NCBI GenBank assembly: GCA_012032285.1
Contig: JAAURJ010000006.1
Coordinates: 1-64,000, forward strand
Direction: 5' to 3'
From: Sphingomonadales bacterium
GTDB taxonomy: Bacteria; Pseudomonadota; Alphaproteobacteria; Sphingomonadales; Sphingomonadaceae
Length of the DNA stretch: 64,000 bases
Position 1 is the first letter of the stretch. Each line of letters starts with the position of its first letter. The translations under genes were made by a program, and so were the position numbers. Positions 50,445 through 60,872 of the stretch are shown in pieces. Below the pieces are notes generated by a model. That model saw only the letters and a list, made by a program, of their open reading frames with translations, made no database searches and was not told where the DNA came from.

Positions 50445-52810
50445 TCAGCCCGCTGGCTTTTGAAGCAAAGATAGTATATTCCCATCGCCATAGCCGATGG
50501 GATAGGTTTGCATGAAGCGGCCCAGCGTCGGCGAGTAGATGCGCGCTTTGTAATATTACATGCCGATTTCCGGCAACCAGGTCTGGCCGGTATATTGGAA
50601 CCGCCCTGCATTGGCCGCAGCCGGAATGCCAAAATCATCATATGTGTTGATCGAAAGCATGGCACCTGATCCATTGGTAACGGCGATCACGCTACCACGT
50701 TCATCGCTATGATACCAGCGGCGATCGGTCAGACCAGACCCTTCATACCACAGCAGCGGTTCATCCGCGCCCGGCCCGTGCACATAGCGACGCTGGAGCG
50801 CGTTGCTGCCATTATATTCCGCAATCAAATCCAGACCGTCATAGCCAAAGCGAGTCGTGACCGCCCCCGCCGTTTGATACAGCCTCAAAAGCGGATCATA
50901 GGCCATCGTAAAGGCCGCGCCGCCCACATTGCCGGATGTCATTAGGTTTTCACTGCGATAGACATAGCTGTTGCCGGCGGAGCCGGTCAGATTGCCGCGC
51001 GCGTCATAGCCCGCGGTTACAGGGCCGGTTTGGGTATATTGATTACGGCCGTTGCTGGTATAGCTGCGGTTTACATTAACATAGGCGGTATAGGCATAGC
51101 TGTCATTAGACCGGGTGACGGCCTTTATCTGGCTGCTGGGGGTATAGCCGGTCATGCCAATGGTGATATCTTGCGCCGTGCCCGCCAGATCATGCGCCAA
51201 GCTTGTGGGCCGTGACGCGGCGTCGTAGCTATAGCTGCTTACCGTGCCATTGCCGCGCGTCAGGGTTGTCATTCGGCCATAATCGTCATAGGCATAGGCC
51301 GCGAGCACGCCAACACCGCTTGTGGCACCATTTTCGCGAATCGCTAGCATTTTTCCGGTCACGTCATAGTCGTAATTGACAGTCAATCCACCGCCGGGAT
51401 AGACCATGGATGTGCGGCGACCCGCAACATCATAGCTATAACTGTTAGTGCCGAGCGGCCCCGCCTCGGTCAGGCGGCGGCTTAACGCGTCATAGGTGAA
51501 GCTGGTCGGGGTTAAACCTGTTTGCGTTACTGATGTGACTCGGCCAAGCAGATCGTAACTGTAACTACGGTCGGGCTCCGTTCCGGGCAGATTTGTCACC
51601 GTCAACCGGCCAAGATCATCATAACTCATGGCGATATTAGTGCCATTGCGCAGGCGGCGGTTGGTTATATCGCTGCGCGCGTTATAGGTAAGCTGTTCAT
51701 AGTCAGTTGTGGAGCTGCTCGCCGCGCCTTTGATTGGGGAGGGATATTGCGTTTTAATAAGCCGGTATAGCGTATCATAGCTATAGGTGGTTTTGTTATT
51801 CTCCGCGTCGGTTACCGATGTGAGGAGGGAATTGCTGTCATAAACATAGGTCGCGTAGGCGCGTTGATTTGCAAGACCAACCGAAGTTTCGATCTTCGTG
51901 ATCTGATTAACTTCATTATAGCTGCTGCGAATAATCCGGTCGGGACCATCGCTGCCTGCGGTTTGCAGGGTGATGGAATGGGTAACGCCGCCAGCGGTGA
52001 TAATTTGCCGAACCGGGCGGTCATTGGCATCATAAATCGTCTCCGCCTTTTGCAACGAGGTCGCCGCGTTCCAATCCGCATCCGACAGGCTGTTAACATT
52101 GACGGCTTCAACGGACTGAACAAGCCCGCTGCTATTATAGGTGGTGCGCTCACCAATATGTTTGCGTGCGCCAGTACCATCGGGGTCAGGGCCAACCATG
52201 CCAATCAATTCACGATTTTTGTTGTAACGGTAGCGGGTTGTATCTGCTGTTCCTGCGAGCGGTCCATCGGTACTCAGCCGGTTGCCAATATTATCATAGG
52301 TAAAAGAAGAAGCGGACGATACCGCATTATTACCAGAAGCAACCGTTTGCGTTAGGGGAAGCAGGTTGTTCGGCGTTCCCGCGCTTTGCGGACCATAGTT
52401 GAGAGTTAGCACCGTCTCATTGGCAGTACCCGGGCAAGTCGCAGCCACAGCACAGGTTTTCGTTGTGGTCAGTAGGGATACCGGCTGTCCCGATGCAACG
52501 ATTGCCCCTGCGCTATTTTTATAAAAAGCCTGATGGTTAGCATAGGTGAAGCTAACCGTGGGCCGCGTACCTCCAGCGGCAGCGGCAGGGCGCTCTACCT
52601 TAGTAACCTGACCTTGGCTATTATAGGTGTAATTGGTGACCTTACCCATCGGATCGGTATAGCTAAGCGGCTTGTTGCAGGTGGCCGATGTTGTGCCAGT
52701 GCAGCTGGCTGCATAGGTCCAGCTTTCGGTCAAACCGCCCGTTCCGCCAGTTACCCGGGATGTAACATTTCCGCGGGCGTCCACCGTATCAGATGCTGCC
52801 GGTGCACTAG
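50445..52810 (-). pseudogene. rhs/YD-repeat gene remnant, truncated at both ends
   Basis: The minus-strand frame from 52810 down to 50556 encodes many YD repeats (GRLTVTNLPG, GRVTSVTQTGLTP, GRRTSMVYPGG) and the Rhs core end (TYDDFGIPAAANAGRFQYTGQTWLPEIGM). At 50556-50558 a TAA replaces the first tyrosine codon of the expected GMYYYKARIYSPTLGRF; the reading frame goes on for another 37 codons and then dissolves. The 5' end is missing: it stops at an IS5 element, and DNA beyond that element does not continue the rhs frame. No C-terminal toxin or immunity gene is visible. Live Rhs proteins deliver toxins; this one is dead. Confidence 0.88.
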
Positions 52811-53601
52811 GCGGCGTGGACAAATTTGAGCCAGTATCTGGCGGCGGCGATATGGACCATGCTGAGGAAGTTTTCGGCGAGTTGGTCGTATCGGGTCGCG
52901 ATGGCGCGATTGATTTTCAGGCGGCCGAAGAAGCGTTCGATATGATTGCGTTCCTTGTAGAGCGCCCGATCATGCTCGATCTTGATGCGGCGGTTTGAAC
53001 GGCCCGGGATGACGGCCTGGATGTTGCGACGGGCAAGGTCGGTTCGTATGGCGTCGGCATCATAACCCTTGTCGGCCAGGAGCGCCTTCGGGGCCTGCTC
53101 AGGCATGGCGATCAGGGTGTCGTAGGCCTTGCAATCGGCGGCTTCACCGACCGTCAGGTGGAAAGCGACTGGTCGTCCTCTGGCATCAGCCAGACAGTGA
53201 AGCTTACTGGTGAACCCGCCCCGCGAGCGGCCAAGAGCGCGTCGATGAGCCCCCCTTTTCCGCCCGCTGCCGAGACGTGGGCGCGAACGTGTGGTGCTGT
53301 CGATGCTGTAGTGGCCGCTGTCTGCCATGATTTCGGCCAGCGTGACCGATACGGCCTCCCAGACCCCGGCCTCGCTCCAACGCCGGAAGCGCCGGTAGAT
53401 CGTGTTCCAGTTGCCGTATTTCGGCGGCACATCCCGCCACGGCGTCCCGCAGCGAAGCCGCCATAGTATGCCGTTGATGATGGAACGGTTCTCTTCAGGT
53501 GGCCGCCCACGCCCCCGGTTTGCGGCGTCGATCGGCAGCAAGCCTCTCAAAACGCGCCATTCTGCTTCGCTCAGATCGCCCCGGCTCAAGCTCGCCTCCA
53601 A
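52807..53601 (-). CDS. IS5-family transposase
   Basis: The 264-residue DDE transposase starts MEASLSRGDLSEAEWRVLRGLLP. The N-terminal DUF4096-like part (NGILWRLRCGTPWRDVPPKYG) is followed by the catalytic acids: Asp in YSIDST, Asp in LLADKGYDAD and Glu in KERNHIERFFGRLK. Between the first two, about 13 residues (TRSRPRLGSGRKR) differ from the usual VRAHVSAAGGKG. The usual sequence is found in the neighbouring frame, so two compensating one-base changes are likely. The TAG stop codon is formed by the CTAG target duplication. Confidence 0.9.
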   Translation of the reverse strand: MEASLSRGDLSEAEWRVLRGLLPIDAANRGRGRPPEENRSIINGILWRLRCGTPWRDVPPKYGNWNTIYRRFRRWSEAGVWEAVSVTLAEIMADSGHYSIDSTTRSRPRLGSGRKRGAHRRALGRSRGGFTSKLHCLADARGRPVAFHLTVGEAADCKAYDTLIAMPEQAPKALLADKGYDADAIRTDLARRNIQAVIPGRSNRRIKIEHDRALYKERNHIERFFGRLKINRAIATRYDQLAENFLSMVHIAAARYWLKFVHAA

Positions 53602-53656
53602 AAGGAAGCCTTGAATCAGCCACCGAGTCTCGCGTCAACCAATTTGTCCACGCCGC
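52811..53656 (-). mobile_element. IS5-family insertion sequence (IS427-like), 846 bp
   Basis: The element is bounded by terminal inverted repeats GCGGCGTGGACAAATT (left) and AATTTGTCCACGCCGC (right). It is flanked by a 4-base direct repeat CTAG (52807-52810 and 53657-53660), the YTAR-type target duplication of the IS5 group. It carries one transposase gene on the minus strand. Its insertion lies at the truncated 5' side of the rhs remnant. Confidence 0.93.
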
Positions 53657-53660
53657 CTAG

Positions 53661-54298
53661 AACAAAAATAAAAGCGCTTTACTCACACAATTACCACTCC
53701 CTGTTATTTTCGATAGTTATGAATCAATCAAACGTAATATGTTGTCAATAGATATTGTTTTCTTGAATAAAATTTCATTATTGAGAATTCGCATTTAGCA
53801 CTCAGCCCATTAAATTGGGCTTCGCATAGCATCAAATCGGCCCGGCAAAATCCAACCACGTGATGTAAAACAGAAACGGCAAACCGCTCGTCTGGTTTGC
53901 GTCACGACAAGCTTGCTGAACATAAATTATACGGGTTGCGAAAACTGGAAGCAGCTGCAGTGACAAATTTATGCGCGGCTTATTCTTCATGACCATGATG
54001 GATTGCGGCCGATAAGCAAGAAGATATCCGGTGTACCGGTTTCCGTCTTATGGTTAGCGGGCAAATGTTTGGCGTAATAAATTTAACATAATATATATTA
54101 TCGGGCTTATCCCATGTAAGCACCAGTTAGAAACGAGACGGTTCTCCCATTTAGAAATGAGAATCTGCTCATCCAGCGGTCAAGATCCTGACCGCGCTAG
54201 CTGGAGCGAAGCATGGAGATGGACAAAGAAGCCTGGACTTGTAACGGTTTTGCGCCGGTGACTTGGGCGTATAACATTCGCGCAAGGAGACTGGTAAA
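53661..54298. other. Gene-poor stretch between IS5 and an IS3-type remnant
   Basis: No convincing gene is present in these 638 bases. Visible structures are the inverted repeats AGCCCA/TGGGCT (53804-53809 and 53816-53821) and GCAAACC/GGTTTGC (53879-53885 and 53894-53900). There is also a pair of tandem imperfect repeats beginning TTAGAAACGAGA (54127-54149) and TTAGAAATGAGA (54151-54174). The latter may be remains of a transposable element end next to the fragment at 54299. Confidence 0.6.
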
Positions 54299-54461
54299 AT
54301 GAAGAAGCATAGTGAAAAGTTTAAGGCAGAGACGGTTCGGATTGCGGTGACCAGCGAGCTATTATGACGCGGGTTTGCTGCAGGTTTGTGAGTTGGCTTA
54401 TCGAAGCTGGGCAAATGGGGCGGAGCAATACAGGCCCAAGGATGAGAGCGTTGCGCTGTAA
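54299..54461 (+). pseudogene. IS3-type OrfA transposase remnant
   Basis: From the ATG at 54299 the first 20 codons read MKKHSEKFKAETVRIAVTSE, close to the N-terminus of IS3-family OrfA proteins. The frame then stops. A different frame downstream gives ELAYRSWANGAEQYRPKDES, loosely like the middle of such proteins, and stops at about 54461. The fragment is short and damaged, so it is a weak relic. Confidence 0.5.
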
Positions 54462-54608
54462 TCCTCATTAAGCCGCATAGCATTTATGACAGCATTTGTC
54501 ATGATTTTAACGCCACTGTTCAATTTTGTTTTCGTGCGATCGTCATTATTGGTAAGATTGCATTTGCCGTCCATATCCTGATTTTTTGATTTGGTAGCAA
54601 AGTTGCAG

Positions 54609-54663
54609 CTTCCCATTGGAGCAGCGATAGGAGTGCGGCCCCCTGCCCTGCGACAATGGGAAG
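54609..54663. promoter_or_regulatory. 10-base inverted repeat upstream of the response regulator gene
   Basis: CTTCCCATTG (54609-54618) and CAATGGGAAG (54654-54663) are exact complements around a 35-base loop. The site is about 110 bases before the response regulator start. It has no T tract. The second arm is echoed by GAATGGGAAG just before the ATG. It could be an operator or a leader hairpin for the locus downstream. Confidence 0.4.
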
Positions 54664-54770
54664 ATTACTGAATACTTCCGTGCTTGACGAAGCTGGATTG
54701 AAAAACGCAATATCGGTATATCGAAAATATACAATGTTAACGGCCCTGTGCATTCGAGAATGGGAAGCAA

Positions 54771-55466
54771 ATGGTGCAGAATGACCAGTCGCTAAATATC
54801 CTGCATGTCGAGGATGACGAGGCAGCCGCAGTCGCCGTTATGGCAGCAATGCAGCGCGAGGGAAATATTGTCTGCTGGGAGAAGACCGCAGAAGCGGGTC
54901 TGCAGAAAGCTGGGCGCGGGGCATTTGACGTGATACTTCTTGACCGAATGTTGCCCGATTTTGACGGGCTAGAGCTGGTTCGGCGCATACGCAGTGTCGG
55001 CATTGACACGCCGGTGATGATGCTGTCAGCACTGGGCCGAAGCGAAAACCGTATCGAGGGGCTGGATGCAGGGGTGGATGACTATCTTGCCAAGCCTTAT
55101 GAAACAGGTGAACTGATGAGCCGGTTGAGAGCTCTTCATCGCAGATCAGCGAGCCGGGTGCATAGCGCCATCATAATTTATGGACAATTTGAATGTCATG
55201 TAAAGGCGCGCACGGCCTTTCGCCAGAACCGCCATATCGCCCTTAGCCCCAAGGAGTTCGAACTGTTCAAATATCTAATGGAAAATGCAGGTATTGTTGT
55301 GAATAGAGATCAACTGCTGCGCGATGTTTGGAATATGGATTTCGATCCCCAGACCAATGTAGTGGACGTCAATATGGGACGGCTGCGCCGAAAATTGGAG
55401 CAGGGGCATAACGGTCCTGCTATTGAAACGATCTGGGGCTCCGGCTACCGGCTAATTGCCGGATAG
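54771..55466 (+). CDS. Response regulator, OmpR/QseB type
   Basis: The 231-residue transcription factor has a receiver domain with HVEDDE, the phosphoacceptor Asp58 in VILLDRMLPD, the Ser in MMLSALG and Lys108 in YLAKPYE. A winged-helix DNA-binding domain follows (LSPKEFELFKYLMENAG, VVDVNMGRLRRKLEQ, IWGSGYRLI). GGGAAG precedes the ATG. The histidine kinase gene follows after 27 bases. It is first in the one-direction run that ends with the CHAT-protein locus and may control it. Confidence 0.93.
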   Translation: MVQNDQSLNILHVEDDEAAAVAVMAAMQREGNIVCWEKTAEAGLQKAGRGAFDVILLDRMLPDFDGLELVRRIRSVGIDTPVMMLSALGRSENRIEGLDAGVDDYLAKPYETGELMSRLRALHRRSASRVHSAIIIYGQFECHVKARTAFRQNRHIALSPKEFELFKYLMENAGIVVNRDQLLRDVWNMDFDPQTNVVDVNMGRLRRKLEQGHNGPAIETIWGSGYRLIAG

Positions 55467-55493
55467 GCCGCCGGTTTCTTTGTTATTACCCCG

Positions 55494-56837
55494 ATGACCA
55501 TAGCTGCCCAGAAATCGATATTTACACGGCTGAGCGGCCGTATTGCCCTAGTGACCTTTCTGGCCATATTTTTGTTATATGGTGCGACATATTGGATTAT
55601 GCAAAGCAGCATGACCCGCGCCCTGCAATCTGCGGTGGATACGGATATAGCGGGACTTGCCGATATATATGCAAGCGGCGGTGCAGAAGAGCTGACAAAC
55701 AGGTTAGCCGATCGCCGTGCGCTGGTCAGTACAGAGGGCCGCCGCGCTCATTATTTGATAACTACCAATGGTAACACACAAATGGCGAAATGGCCCAAGC
55801 TAGACGCTTCACTCTCAGAATTTGGTTATGTTAGGCTTGATACCGGGCAACAGGTCTTTGCCCGCGCAACCCGGATTTCGCCGGACCTCACTCTTCTGGT
55901 TGCACGCGAATATGGGGATGACAGCGCATTGTTGATGCGGTTGAGCCTGATTTTCCTAGCCGCTCTTATCGCGATACCGGCCTGTGTCTGGATATTTGCC
56001 AGACAGCTTGCAGGGCGACTGTCACGACGTGTTGCGCGTATTAACGGGCTATTGCTTTCCCACCCCGATGAGGATGGGCAGCTGTCTGATGCCGAAACCG
56101 ATATCGCCGATGAAGTGGGGGCGCTGGCCCGCCATAGTGCTAGGTTGGTCAAAAGGTTAAGGGCAGCCGCGCAAGCACAACGCTATGTGACGGATCAGGT
56201 TGCACATGAAATCAAGACGCCGCTGATGCATCTCGATATGAAGCTGACCCGGATGCAACAAGACCAGCGTTATGCGCATTTGACCCACGAACTTGCCGAT
56301 GGCCGCAAGGATTTGAAGAATATCACAGGCCTGCTCGATAATTTACTGGATATCGCCGCCAGCGAGGCACAGCGCGGCGATATTTCCCGCCTGAAACAGG
56401 TCGATCTATCTGCTCTGCTCGGCAATATGCTGGAACTTTATGAGGCCAGTTTGGAAGATGCCGGAATGCATTATAGCGCCGACATCACAGATGGGGTTTC
56501 GATGATGGCGGAGGAAATGCAGATCAGGCGGTTGATTTCCAACCTGTTTGATAATGCAATCAAATATGCAGGCAAGGGATCGACATTGTCGGTATCACTT
56601 GACCTAGGCCCAAAACTGATCATCGCCGATGATGGTCCGGGTATCGCAGAGGATTTGCGCAGCAATCTCTACGACCGTTTCTCTAGGGGCAGCAGCAACC
56701 TGCAACAAAATGGTCACGGACTTGGCCTTGCCCTTGCCAAAGCAATATGCGAGCGTCACCTGCTGAAAATAACCTTGCAGAACAACCATAAAGGATGCAG
56801 TTTCCTGATCGAACCAAAAGAGGGCGATCATGGCTGA
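55494..56837 (+). CDS. Sensor histidine kinase
   Basis: The 447-residue inner-membrane kinase has two membrane segments (about residues 18-38 and 145-168) around a periplasmic sensor of roughly 105 residues with no recognised fold. A HAMP-like region follows, then the phosphoacceptor His near residue 238 in VAHEIKTPLMHLDMK, the N box LFDNAIKYAG, the G1 box IIADDGPGIAEDL and the G2 box GHGLGLALAKAI. It pairs with the response regulator upstream. Its 3' end overlaps the lipoprotein gene by 8 bases, tying the pair to the exported-protein genes. Confidence 0.92.
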   Translation: MTIAAQKSIFTRLSGRIALVTFLAIFLLYGATYWIMQSSMTRALQSAVDTDIAGLADIYASGGAEELTNRLADRRALVSTEGRRAHYLITTNGNTQMAKWPKLDASLSEFGYVRLDTGQQVFARATRISPDLTLLVAREYGDDSALLMRLSLIFLAALIAIPACVWIFARQLAGRLSRRVARINGLLLSHPDEDGQLSDAETDIADEVGALARHSARLVKRLRAAAQAQRYVTDQVAHEIKTPLMHLDMKLTRMQQDQRYAHLTHELADGRKDLKNITGLLDNLLDIAASEAQRGDISRLKQVDLSALLGNMLELYEASLEDAGMHYSADITDGVSMMAEEMQIRRLISNLFDNAIKYAGKGSTLSVSLDLGPKLIIADDGPGIAEDLRSNLYDRFSRGSSNLQQNGHGLGLALAKAICERHLLKITLQNNHKGCSFLIEPKEGDHG

Positions 56838-57438
56838 TAAACCCATAAATGCTATACCCGTCGCTTGCTTTGCCCTTTTTTTGCTGAGCGGATGCCAGAT
56901 GGCAAAAGCAGATGGCATTGCAATAATGCCGCCGCCTGCAAGCGTAGGCGCGACTGATCCAGCTTCATCGGAGCTGGTGAAAATTTCAACATTATTGGCT
57001 ATGGGAGAGGGCGCTGCTGCAAATGACGACACTGCGGCGCTGGCCAAAATTGTTATGGCGCTTGATGCATTGGGAGTAAAAGCGGCAGCAGCAAGCGAGG
57101 ATCCTATGCCGGAATGGCGCCGGATGGCTGCCGCTGAGTTATCCACTACTCCTCCCGACCGTGGGCGTTTGCTTGGCCCGGCTTTCCGCAAGGGGTGGCT
57201 CAATGCCGGACAGAGTTACGCATTGAACCAGACATTTCTGGCCGGGAAACGTGCGCGGATCGCGCTGTCTTCGCATGACAATATGAAAGTGCATTTTTCG
57301 GTCAGCGATGGCGGCAAAAGGAATCCTTGTGACACTGCACGCAGCTGTGAATGGATGCCGCTTTTCACACAACGTTACCAGATCACGCTGGAAAATCCGA
57401 CGAGTAAATCGGCATCCTATTATCTGGTTATTGACTAA
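56830..57438 (+). CDS. Lipoprotein with a C-terminal PPC-like domain
   Basis: The 202-residue protein has a lipoprotein signal with the lipobox LLSGC (lipidated Cys at about residue 22). A low-complexity Ala-rich region follows, then a C-terminal beta domain (NQTFLAGKRARIALSSHDNMKVHFSVSDGG to LENPTSKSASYYLVID) resembling bacterial pre-peptidase C-terminal domains. That domain has two cysteines (NPCDTARSCEW). I do not recognise the family as a whole. It overlaps the kinase gene and lies 13 bases before the CHAT gene, so it may be a partner or surface anchor for that protein. Confidence 0.7.
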   Translation: MADKPINAIPVACFALFLLSGCQMAKADGIAIMPPPASVGATDPASSELVKISTLLAMGEGAAANDDTAALAKIVMALDALGVKAAAASEDPMPEWRRMAAAELSTTPPDRGRLLGPAFRKGWLNAGQSYALNQTFLAGKRARIALSSHDNMKVHFSVSDGGKRNPCDTARSCEWMPLFTQRYQITLENPTSKSASYYLVID

Positions 57439-57451
57439 CAAAGGGGGTAAA

Positions 57452-60377
57452 GTGGCAGGACGAATATTTCGCGCAATTATCGTAATTATCTGCCTGCAAA
57501 TATTAGCACTGCCCGCCTTTGCAGACAGTCCGGCGGCTAGCGGGCCGCAGGAGGCCCCGACTGCAAGCCCGGTCGATATGGAATATATCGCCCAACAATG
57601 GAATTTGCGCGACCGTTTTTCCGCCCCGCAACCCGAACTCGCTTTCTGGAATGATCTGGAAACGCGCTGGCAAATCGAGCATGGCGATAATCGCGAGGCG
57701 CTTGCCTGGATACAGCTGCGTCAAGGAGTTTCGCTCTTCTACACGCAGGATTATGCGAGCGGCGCTGAAAAAATAGCGCTTGCACAAGAAACCGCATTGG
57801 CCAATGGATTGGAAAATAAACGTTTCTGGGGTGAACTTTACAGCTATGCGGCACTGCTGGAAACTGATCGGCCCGACAAGGCCGCGGCTTCCAGCTGGCT
57901 GGCCAAACTTGCAAAGCTGACCAATGACGGGCAGATTGATGATCCCTATATCCTGCCGCTTGCGCTTAATGCAGAGGGTTATTGGCAGTTTAAGCATGGT
58001 GACCGGGAAGTCGCGCTAGAAAAGGTTTGTACCTCGGCACGGCTGGCGCGGACGCAATTGCCGGTATCGGAAACTTTACGCCATGTGAATGCGCTCAATT
58101 GCGGGGTATTCAACTATTATCTTGATCGCCCCGAAACCGCCGCCTTGTTGCAGGAGGCGGCCAATGATATGCTTGCCAACCTGCCGCATGGACATAAGCA
58201 GATCGGACAAGCGCTGAATGTTGCGGGCGCAGTTTCGGCGCTGCTCGGCCGCTATCACGAAGCAGAACAGCTTTACCGCCGCCAGTTGGAGGTGGAACAG
58301 CTGAATTTCGGAGATGACAGCCCCAATGTCTACGATCCTGCGGCCAGAATATCTGAGATGCTGGCGATGCAAGGGCGGCTTGATGATGCCATTGCTATGC
58401 AGCAGCAGGTGATCGAACTGTCCGACAATATCAAAGGTGGCGGTGATTTTCGTCAACGCGGTTTTGCTCGCGTCTATCTAGCCACATTGCTTGGCCTTTC
58501 GGGGCAACCCGGCGACGGGGCAAACATGGCGCAGGCGGGCGTTGATATTCTGCGGGAACAATTTCCCGCTGGCCATCCAGCTGTCAGTCTTGCTGAGATT
58601 GAGCAGGCCTATATGATGGCCAATTATGCGGCGGAGGGGGATGCGGCAGCCATCTCCGCCCCTGCCTATGAACGGCTTAAAACTCAGTTGCCGGCAGGAC
58701 ATGGCGACCTGCTGACCGCAGCCATTCGGCATTCTTATGTTCTGGCAAAGTCTGGGCATATCGGCGAAGCCATGACGCTAGGCTGGGAGGCTGGCAGGAA
58801 ACAGCTTGCCCGCGCCGATGACATGACAGAGAGGCGCAGCGATGCCGTTTCCTTTTCGGTCAAGCTCGCTTCTGATTTCAATCTGCTTACCGAAATTTCA
58901 ATGCTGGCGGATGACAAGCCGCGGGTGATCGAAGCGGCACAGATTTCTATGGCCACAGATTTGACACTTGCCAACCGGGACGTTGCGGCGCGAATGATTG
59001 CACAGCAAAAAGGACTAGGTTCCCTGACAGAAGCATTGCGCCAGAAGAAGGGGGAACGCAGCAGGCTTGGGAACGAGATGGCGGCAATGTTGGCCAAAGA
59101 GTCTTATGACCCAAAAGCCGTTGAACAGCTGCGGCAAAATGCAAGCGGCATTGATGCAGATATTGCGGAGTTGAATTTGCAGATCAGCCGTGATTTTCCC
59201 GAATTTTCATCGCTGCGCAAAATTGAGGTTCCCACATTGGCGCAGATACAGGCGCGGCTGGATCCTGACAGTGCGGTCCTGTTCCCGCTCATGCTTTATG
59301 GCAAAACCGCCAGTATCATTTTGACCGGCGATGATGTGACATGGCAAATCATGCCGCAGGGAAGGCCAGCATTCATTCAGGCCCGCAGCAATCTTCTCCG
59401 TTCTGTCCGTTCTGCACAAGCCTCCGACCAATTTGATGTGCAGGCTGCGCATGACCTTTACCGGGCGATTTTGCCCGAAAAGTTAGAAGCCGCAATATCA
59501 GATAAGACGCATCTGATGTTTCCGGCGGGAGGGTCGATGGCTTCGGTACCGCCTGCGCTGTTGTTGACGTCACCGCCAAAGGCCGGGGAACAGTTGCCAT
59601 GGCTGATACGGCAGAAATCGGTTGCGGTATTTACGGATCTTAATTCTCCCCGTCCGTCACCGCAGGCGGCCGAAATCCGTTTTGCCGGGTTGGGCGATCC
59701 CGCCCTCGCCCCTGCCCCGTCGCGCAATATGGAGCTGAGCGTGGCGTTCCGGGGCGGACAGGTTGATACAGATTCCATATCGCAAATGCCCGGCCTTCCC
59801 GGAGCAGGCCGCGAATTAAAGCAGCTGCGTTTGGCCTTTGACAAGGCATTGTCAACGATTGTCACAGGCGAAGCCTTCACCGAAAAGCGGGTCAGGGATT
59901 TTGACTTTTCCTCCTATTCGGTGGTCGCATTTGCCACCCACGGCCTGACCAATGGGGAGATTTCAGGGCTATCGGAACCCGCGCTGGTGTTAACGCCGCC
60001 GCAGGGCAAAACAAGCGACGCCGCAGAAGACGGTCTGCTTACCAGCAGCGAGATTGCCCTTCTCAACATACCGGCCGACTGGGTTATCCTGTCTGCCTGC
60101 AACAGCGGGGCGGGGCAGAATGGGTCAGCGCCAGCCTATACAGGTCTGGCGCTTGCCTTTCGCCGGGCGGGGGGCGAAATCCTTGCTCCTGTCGCATTGG
60201 CAGCTGCGCGATGATATCGCCGCAAGGCTGAGCATCGATACCGTCCGCCTTGCCCAGTCGGGATTGTCGCGGGCGGAAGCCTTGCGGCAGGCGCAGTTAC
60301 AATTGATCGATAGCGGCGACATTGCAGATGCGGCCAACCCCAAATTATGGGCTCCCTTTATCCTGATTGAAAATTAG
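57452..60377 (+). CDS. Exported TPR-CHAT domain protease-like protein (one frameshift)
   Basis: The 974-residue protein starts at GTG 57452 with a signal peptide (IFRAIIVIICLQILALPAFA), so it is exported. A long helical region with TPR units follows (for example ALNVAGAVSALLGRYHEAEQLYRRQLEVE and AAIRHSYVLAKSG). The C-terminal CHAT domain of the caspase-like clan CD fold is complete: the catalytic His near residue 830 in VAFATHG and the Cys near residue 883 in ILSACNSG. The frame breaks in the G run 60169-60174 (six G where five fit); corrected, it continues AKSLLLSHWQLRDD to the typical CHAT end WAPFILIEN. Substrates are unknown; the neighbours are all exported. Confidence 0.88.
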
Positions 60378-60474
60378 GCCGCATCTAACAGCAATTGTCA
60401 TACTTATATCAGCCATTGTTTCTGTATAGCAATGGAGGGTCGCAGTAATCTCCAGATGTATGATTGGAGATACT

Positions 60475-60838
60475 ATGATCAATGTGAATTTTAGGCTCGT
60501 TCCGGCGCATTGCGATGCTCTGCCTGTTGTCCGCAAATCCTCTCCAGGCAAAGAAACAGCCCAGCCCCCAGAAGATGATGGATGTCGCGATGCGATGCGC
60601 CTATGTCACCGGCATTGCCGAAGGCAGCAAGGTGAAGCCGAAATATGGCTCTGCACAGTGGATACAGATTGCCGAGCTGCTGGAGCAGAAATTTGGGCTG
60701 GACAGCGAAAAATCGCTTAATCTTGTTAAGCAGCAATATGACAAACGGGCCCGCATTCTTGGCGCGGATAAAGCATATAAGGACATGCTTTCGCTCGTGA
60801 AGGATTGTGACCGCGAAATGGCCGTGATCCTAGCCTGA
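60475..60838 (+). CDS. Small exported protein of unknown function
   Basis: I do not recognise this protein. The clear part starts at an ATG at 60515 (MLCLLSANPLQAKKQ), giving 107 residues. An upstream ATG at 60475 has a better ribosome binding site (GGAGATACT), and removing one base from the TTCC at 60500-60503 joins it into a normal signal peptide (INVNFRLVRRIAMLCLL). The mature part is helical and charged (YVTGIAEGSKVKPKYGSAQW, LLEQKFGLDSEKSLNLVKQQY). Two cysteines are present, in MRCAYV and VKDCDRE. It is the first of the exported proteins after the CHAT gene, 97 bases downstream. Confidence 0.55.
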
Positions 60839-60872
60839 TCTACTTTCCACCAATACAGCTAATGGGGGCAAT

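Noticed and set aside
51864-52355. A 163-codon plus-strand frame antisense to the rhs remnant
   Set aside because: It is a by-product of the repetitive Gly/Thr/Tyr-rich rhs sequence; no start signal or homology-like features.
50445-52810. Active Rhs toxin with an immunity gene
   Set aside because: The 5' part is missing, the core end has a stop codon and there is no variable toxin tip or small downstream gene.
53804-53821. Terminator hairpin AGCCCA/TGGGCT
   Set aside because: The stem is short and lacks a T tract, and no intact gene ends there.
54169-54483. A 104-codon minus-strand frame near the IS3 relic
   Set aside because: No ribosome binding site and no recognisable motif; it lies antisense to the transposase fragment.
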